From: Deltaproteobacteria bacterium
GTDB taxonomy: Bacteria; Desulfobacterota; Desulfarculia; Adiutricales; Adiutricaceae
Direction of reading: 5' to 3'
DNA length: 6,322 nt
Assembly (NCBI GenBank): GCA_031278795.1
Contig: JAITJT010000151.1
Span: 1 to 6,322 of the forward strand
Each line of letters begins with the position of its first letter. The stretch's first letter is position 1. Both the position numbers and the translations under genes were made by a program. Positions 4,034-6,322 of this stretch are shown piece after piece. Below the pieces are notes generated by a model. The model was not told where the DNA came from. It searched no databases and saw nothing but the letters and a program-made list of their open reading frames with translations.

Positions 4034-4834
4034 GTGAAATTATCTAGCGTAACTTGTTTAGTAACATTATTGGCAGTCTTTTGCCTTTCCCTTCCCGCTT
4101 TCGCCCACTTTGGCATGGTCATTCCCTCTGAGCCAGTGGTCATGGACACCGCCAACTCGGATGTCACCTTCGAGATAAAATTCTGGCATCCCTTTGAGAA
4201 CAGCGGAATGAGCCTAGTGAAGCCCAAGGCCTTCACCCTGTACACGGACGGCAAGTCCGAGAGCCTCCTGGACAAGCTCCAGGAAGTGAAGGTAAACGAG
4301 CTCTCCACCTGGAAGCTGGACTACAAGGTGGCCAGGCCCGGGCTCTACACCTTTGTGATGGAACCCGAGCCCTACTGGGAGCCGGCTGAGGATAAGTTCA
4401 TCATCCACTACACCAAGGCCTATGTGAGCGCCTTTGGTGACGATGATGGCTGGAACGAGCCCATTGAGGGGCTGGTTACCGAGATCGTGCCCCTGGTGAA
4501 ACCGGATGCCCTCTACGCAGGTAACGTCTTCACCGGCAAGGTGCTCCTAAACGGCAAACCCGTCCAAGGTGGCGAGGTGGAGATTGAGTGGTACCCGGGC
4601 CCGGACAAGAAAGGCGAGGCCCCCTACGAGAGCATGGTGACCCAGGTGGTCGTGACCGACGACGAGGGTATTTTCAGCTACGCCGCCCCAGCCGTGGGTT
4701 GGTGGGGTTTCGCGGCCCTCAATGACGCTGACTACAAGCTGAAAGAAGGCAACGACGACAAGGACGTGGAGCTAGGTGGTATTCTCTGGCTCTACTTCAA
4801 TGAGTTCAAAGCGGCCGTTCCGGCAAATAAGTGA
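4034..4834 (+). CDS. nikK: NikK, periplasmic DUF4198 component of a Ni/Co uptake system
   Basis: This 266-residue exported protein starts at GTG; the TGAGG at 4021-4025 sits 8 bp before it, and an upstream ATG at 4020 stops after three codons. Residues 1-24 are a signal peptide (K2, hydrophobic core, P-A-F-A end), with probable cleavage before H25. The mature protein would begin HFGMVIPS, leaving a free N-terminal histidine. DUF4198 hallmarks follow: F-W-H-P-F-E with H52, IHYTKAYVSAFGD (124-135), D-G-W-N-E-P-I-E-G-L (137-147), the E-I-V-P-L to Y-A-G-N-V-F block (150-166), a G-K-P-V-x-x-x-E-V-E-x-x-Y strand (174-187) and GWWGFAAL (222-229). In Desulfovibrio-type NikKLMQO systems this protein is thought to capture or deliver Ni2+ in the periplasm. 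It is the first gene of a three-gene operon. Nickel versus cobalt cannot be settled from sequence. Confidence 0.88.
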   Translation: MKLSSVTCLVTLLAVFCLSLPAFAHFGMVIPSEPVVMDTANSDVTFEIKFWHPFENSGMSLVKPKAFTLYTDGKSESLLDKLQEVKVNELSTWKLDYKVARPGLYTFVMEPEPYWEPAEDKFIIHYTKAYVSAFGDDDGWNEPIEGLVTEIVPLVKPDALYAGNVFTGKVLLNGKPVQGGEVEIEWYPGPDKKGEAPYESMVTQVVVTDDEGIFSYAAPAVGWWGFAALNDADYKLKEGNDDKDVELGGILWLYFNEFKAAVPANK

Positions 4835-4857
4835 GACCAAAATTATAGAGAGTCACT

Positions 4858-5550
4858 ATGCTTAAACTTCCCTCAATTCACATCCTTAAGGCCTTCCCTG
4901 CTTTGGCCCTGGGATTAATACTAGCGCAGCTAATCCTTTTCCCCAGGGATCTCTTAGCCCACGCCGTCTACATCTTCGCCTACCCCAACGGCGACGAGGT
5001 GTGCACCGAGAGCTATTTCACCAAAAAAGACAGGGTCAAAAACGGAACCATTTCCATGTTCTATGCCGACGGCACCCTCATCCAGAGCGCTAAGACGGAC
5101 ACGGACGGAAACTACTGCTTCCCCCTCCCCAAGGTCAAAGGGGATCTGCTCTTTGTGATAGAGGCCGGGGAAGGCCACAGAGGCGAGTTCAAGCTGAGGG
5201 AAGAGGATCTGCCATCACCTGATCCCGCTACTGACACCGGAAGCGTAAGTGAAACAGAGCCGGCCGCAAGCGCCGCAAGCTCCGCTAGCGGCGCCGCGAG
5301 CGGCGCCGCAGGGGCACCTGTTCCAAGTACCTCTAGCCCACCAGGCGCTTCCAGCGCCTCAAGCGATGAGATAAGGCAAGTGGTGCGTAGCGAGCTCAAA
5401 AGCCAGCTGGGGCCCATCATGAGGGCCCTGGCCGAGCAAAACGACGATAAAACCCCGGGCTTAAGGGAGATAGTTGGGGGCCTGGGCTGGATTGTTGGTC
5501 TATTAGGGATAATCACCCTGGCCAGGGGCAGAAAGACCCCTAAACAGTAA
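4858..5550 (+). CDS. nikL: NikL, membrane-anchored periplasmic partner of NikM
   Basis: The protein has 230 residues. An N-terminal hydrophobic segment (about 10-33) ends in L-L-A before H35, so cleavage would again expose an N-terminal histidine (HAVYIFAY). Residues 35-118 form the NikL periplasmic domain: GDEV-C-TESYF, a D-G-T-L strand, T-D-x-D-G-x-Y-C-F-P carboxypeptidase-regulatory-like motif, and G-H-R-G-E-F (H107). C49 and C87 could form a disulfide. A long Ser/Ala/Pro-rich linker (about 119-167) leads to a charged helix (168-195) and a C-terminal membrane anchor (205-222) with a basic tail. NikL is known from Ni-type ECF transporters, where it replaces the small NikN subunit. It starts 23 bp after nikK with a weak GAG-rich binding site, and nikM follows 10 bp after its stop. 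The linker DNA is repetitive (AGC/GCC codons, about 5258-5365) and may vary in length. Confidence 0.85.
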   Translation: MLKLPSIHILKAFPALALGLILAQLILFPRDLLAHAVYIFAYPNGDEVCTESYFTKKDRVKNGTISMFYADGTLIQSAKTDTDGNYCFPLPKVKGDLLFVIEAGEGHRGEFKLREEDLPSPDPATDTGSVSETEPAASAASSASGAASGAAGAPVPSTSSPPGASSASSDEIRQVVRSELKSQLGPIMRALAEQNDDKTPGLREIVGGLGWIVGLLGIITLARGRKTPKQ

Positions 5551-5560
5551 GGATAACAAC

Positions 5561-6217
5561 ATGCACATTTCAGAAGGAGTACTCTCGGCACCCGTGCTCT
5601 TGACGGGCGCTGTCCTTAGCCTGGGAGGCCTTATCATTGGCCTCAGATCCATAAAGCAGGAGGACACCCCCAAGGCAGCCATACTATCCGCCGTCTTTTT
5701 CGTGGCCTCCTTAATCCACGTGAATATCGGGCCCAGCTCCACCCATCTCGTCTTAAGCGGCATAATAGGCCTCATGATGGGATGGGCGGCCTTTCCGGTG
5801 ATATTCTTCGGCCTCCTCCTCCAAGGTATTCTCTTTGGCTTTGGAGGCATAAGCACCCTGGGTGTGAACACCTTCACCATGGCCGCCCCCTCGGCGCTCT
5901 TTGGTCTTTTATTCCGGAAAGGCGTTAACAACAAGAGCCTCTCCATAGCCTCAGCCTCAGGCTTCGTCTGCGGCTCCCTCCCCATCTTGGTATCGGCCAT
6001 TCTAGTGGCAGTCGCCTTGCGCACGACAGGTGAGGAGTTCACCGCCAGCGCCTGGGCCGTTATCATCTTGAACCTTCCCATATTTGTAATCGAGGGTTTC
6101 GTCACCATGTTCTGCGTGCAATTCATTCGCAAGGTGAGGCCCGAGCTCTTGGAGAACTACGCCCTGGACGCTGGGAAGGACGACAAGGTGGCCACGGCCG
6201 GAAATGTTTCTACCTGA
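5561..6217 (+). CDS. nikM: NikM/CbiM-family substrate-specific component of a Ni/Co ECF transporter
   Basis: This 218-residue, highly hydrophobic protein is a normal length for CbiM/NikM. It starts MHISEGVLSAPVLL. In the family the Met1 amine and His2 enter the membrane core and bind the metal, together with a His in the G-x-S/T-x-x-H-L motif; here that is GPSSTHLVLSG with H62 (H53 lies nearby). G-x-x-T-L-G-V-N-T-F-x-M-A-x-P is also typical of NikM. Six or seven membrane segments are apparent, and the C-terminal tail (about 185-218) is charged and cytoplasmic. The NikN domain found fused in NikMN proteins is absent, as expected when nikL is present. AAGGA (5549-5553), overlapping the nikL stop, precedes ATG 5561. 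The usual partners nikQ and nikO do not follow; a terminator closes the operon. Confidence 0.93.
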   Translation: MHISEGVLSAPVLLTGAVLSLGGLIIGLRSIKQEDTPKAAILSAVFFVASLIHVNIGPSSTHLVLSGIIGLMMGWAAFPVIFFGLLLQGILFGFGGISTLGVNTFTMAAPSALFGLLFRKGVNNKSLSIASASGFVCGSLPILVSAILVAVALRTTGEEFTASAWAVIILNLPIFVIEGFVTMFCVQFIRKVRPELLENYALDAGKDDKVATAGNVST

Positions 6218-6322
6218 AGAGTAAATACGTAAATCTCTTGGTGCTCTATCAACGCTTAGATCATGGCCCGGCTAGTGCCGGGCCATTTTTCTCCTATTTT
6301 GCTTTCTCTATTTTCGTTTTTT
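6218..6322. other. Downstream flank of the nik operon
   Basis: Apart from the terminator this 105-bp tail shows no coding start or ribosome binding site on the plus strand before the window ends in T-rich sequence. Confidence 0.6.
6263..6290 (+). terminator. Rho-independent terminator of the nik operon
   Basis: TGGCCCGGC (6264-6272) and GCCGGGCCA (6277-6285) form a perfect 9-bp GC-rich stem with a TAGT loop, and TTTTT (6286-6290) follows. An A-T pair (6263 with 6286) can extend it. It lies 46 bp after nikM. Confidence 0.95.

Noticed and set aside
1..6322. CRISPR arrays, tRNA and rRNA genes
   Set aside because: No regularly spaced direct repeats of CRISPR size and no recognisable tRNA or rRNA sequence are present; the only tandem array is the coding 42-bp repeat.

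Overview
The window looks like a chromosomal stretch from an anaerobic bacterium of the Desulfobacterota (deltaproteobacterial) type. The main evidence is a nikK-nikL-nikM gene order, which is best known from Desulfovibrio and its relatives. Assignment to a host-associated member is a weaker inference. It rests on the contrast between fairly GC-rich genes and long, very AT-rich gene-poor DNA, on a decayed coding remnant, and on an insertion-sequence transposase at the left edge. No rRNA, tRNA or CRISPR array is visible.

Layout from left to right. Positions 1-161 (minus strand) are the N-terminal end of an IS4/IS1634-like transposase that runs off the window. Positions 162-656 have no credible gene. 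Positions 657-1325 encode a zinc-ribbon, proline-rich, TM2-domain membrane protein that carries an in-frame 42-bp tandem triplication, and a strong terminator follows. Positions 1383-2749 are an AT-rich stretch of about 1.4 kb. It holds a broken coding remnant (minus strand, about 1465-1626), several perfect palindromes, a run of helically phased T-tracts (2122-2247), and a near-consensus sigma70 promoter (2382-2410) that points toward the next gene. Positions 2750-3601 encode a complete pirin-family cupin with all four metal ligands, and a terminator follows. Positions 3771-3950 look like an independent small structured transcription unit: promoter, three small hairpins and a strong intrinsic terminator. 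Positions 4034-6217 are a three-gene nickel/cobalt uptake operon, nikK-nikL-nikM, closed by a terminator at 6263-6290.

The nik genes should work together. NikM is the membrane substrate-binding (S) component, which binds Ni2+ or Co2+ through its Met1-His2 N-terminus and an internal His. NikL is a membrane-anchored periplasmic partner, and NikK is a periplasmic DUF4198 protein. The energising genes nikQ (T component) and nikO (ATPase) do not follow before the terminator, so they must be supplied from elsewhere or the module works without them. The most interesting points are this truncated operon, the small RNA-like unit just upstream of it, the inverted repeat inside its probable promoter, and the operator-like palindrome over the pirin promoter region.
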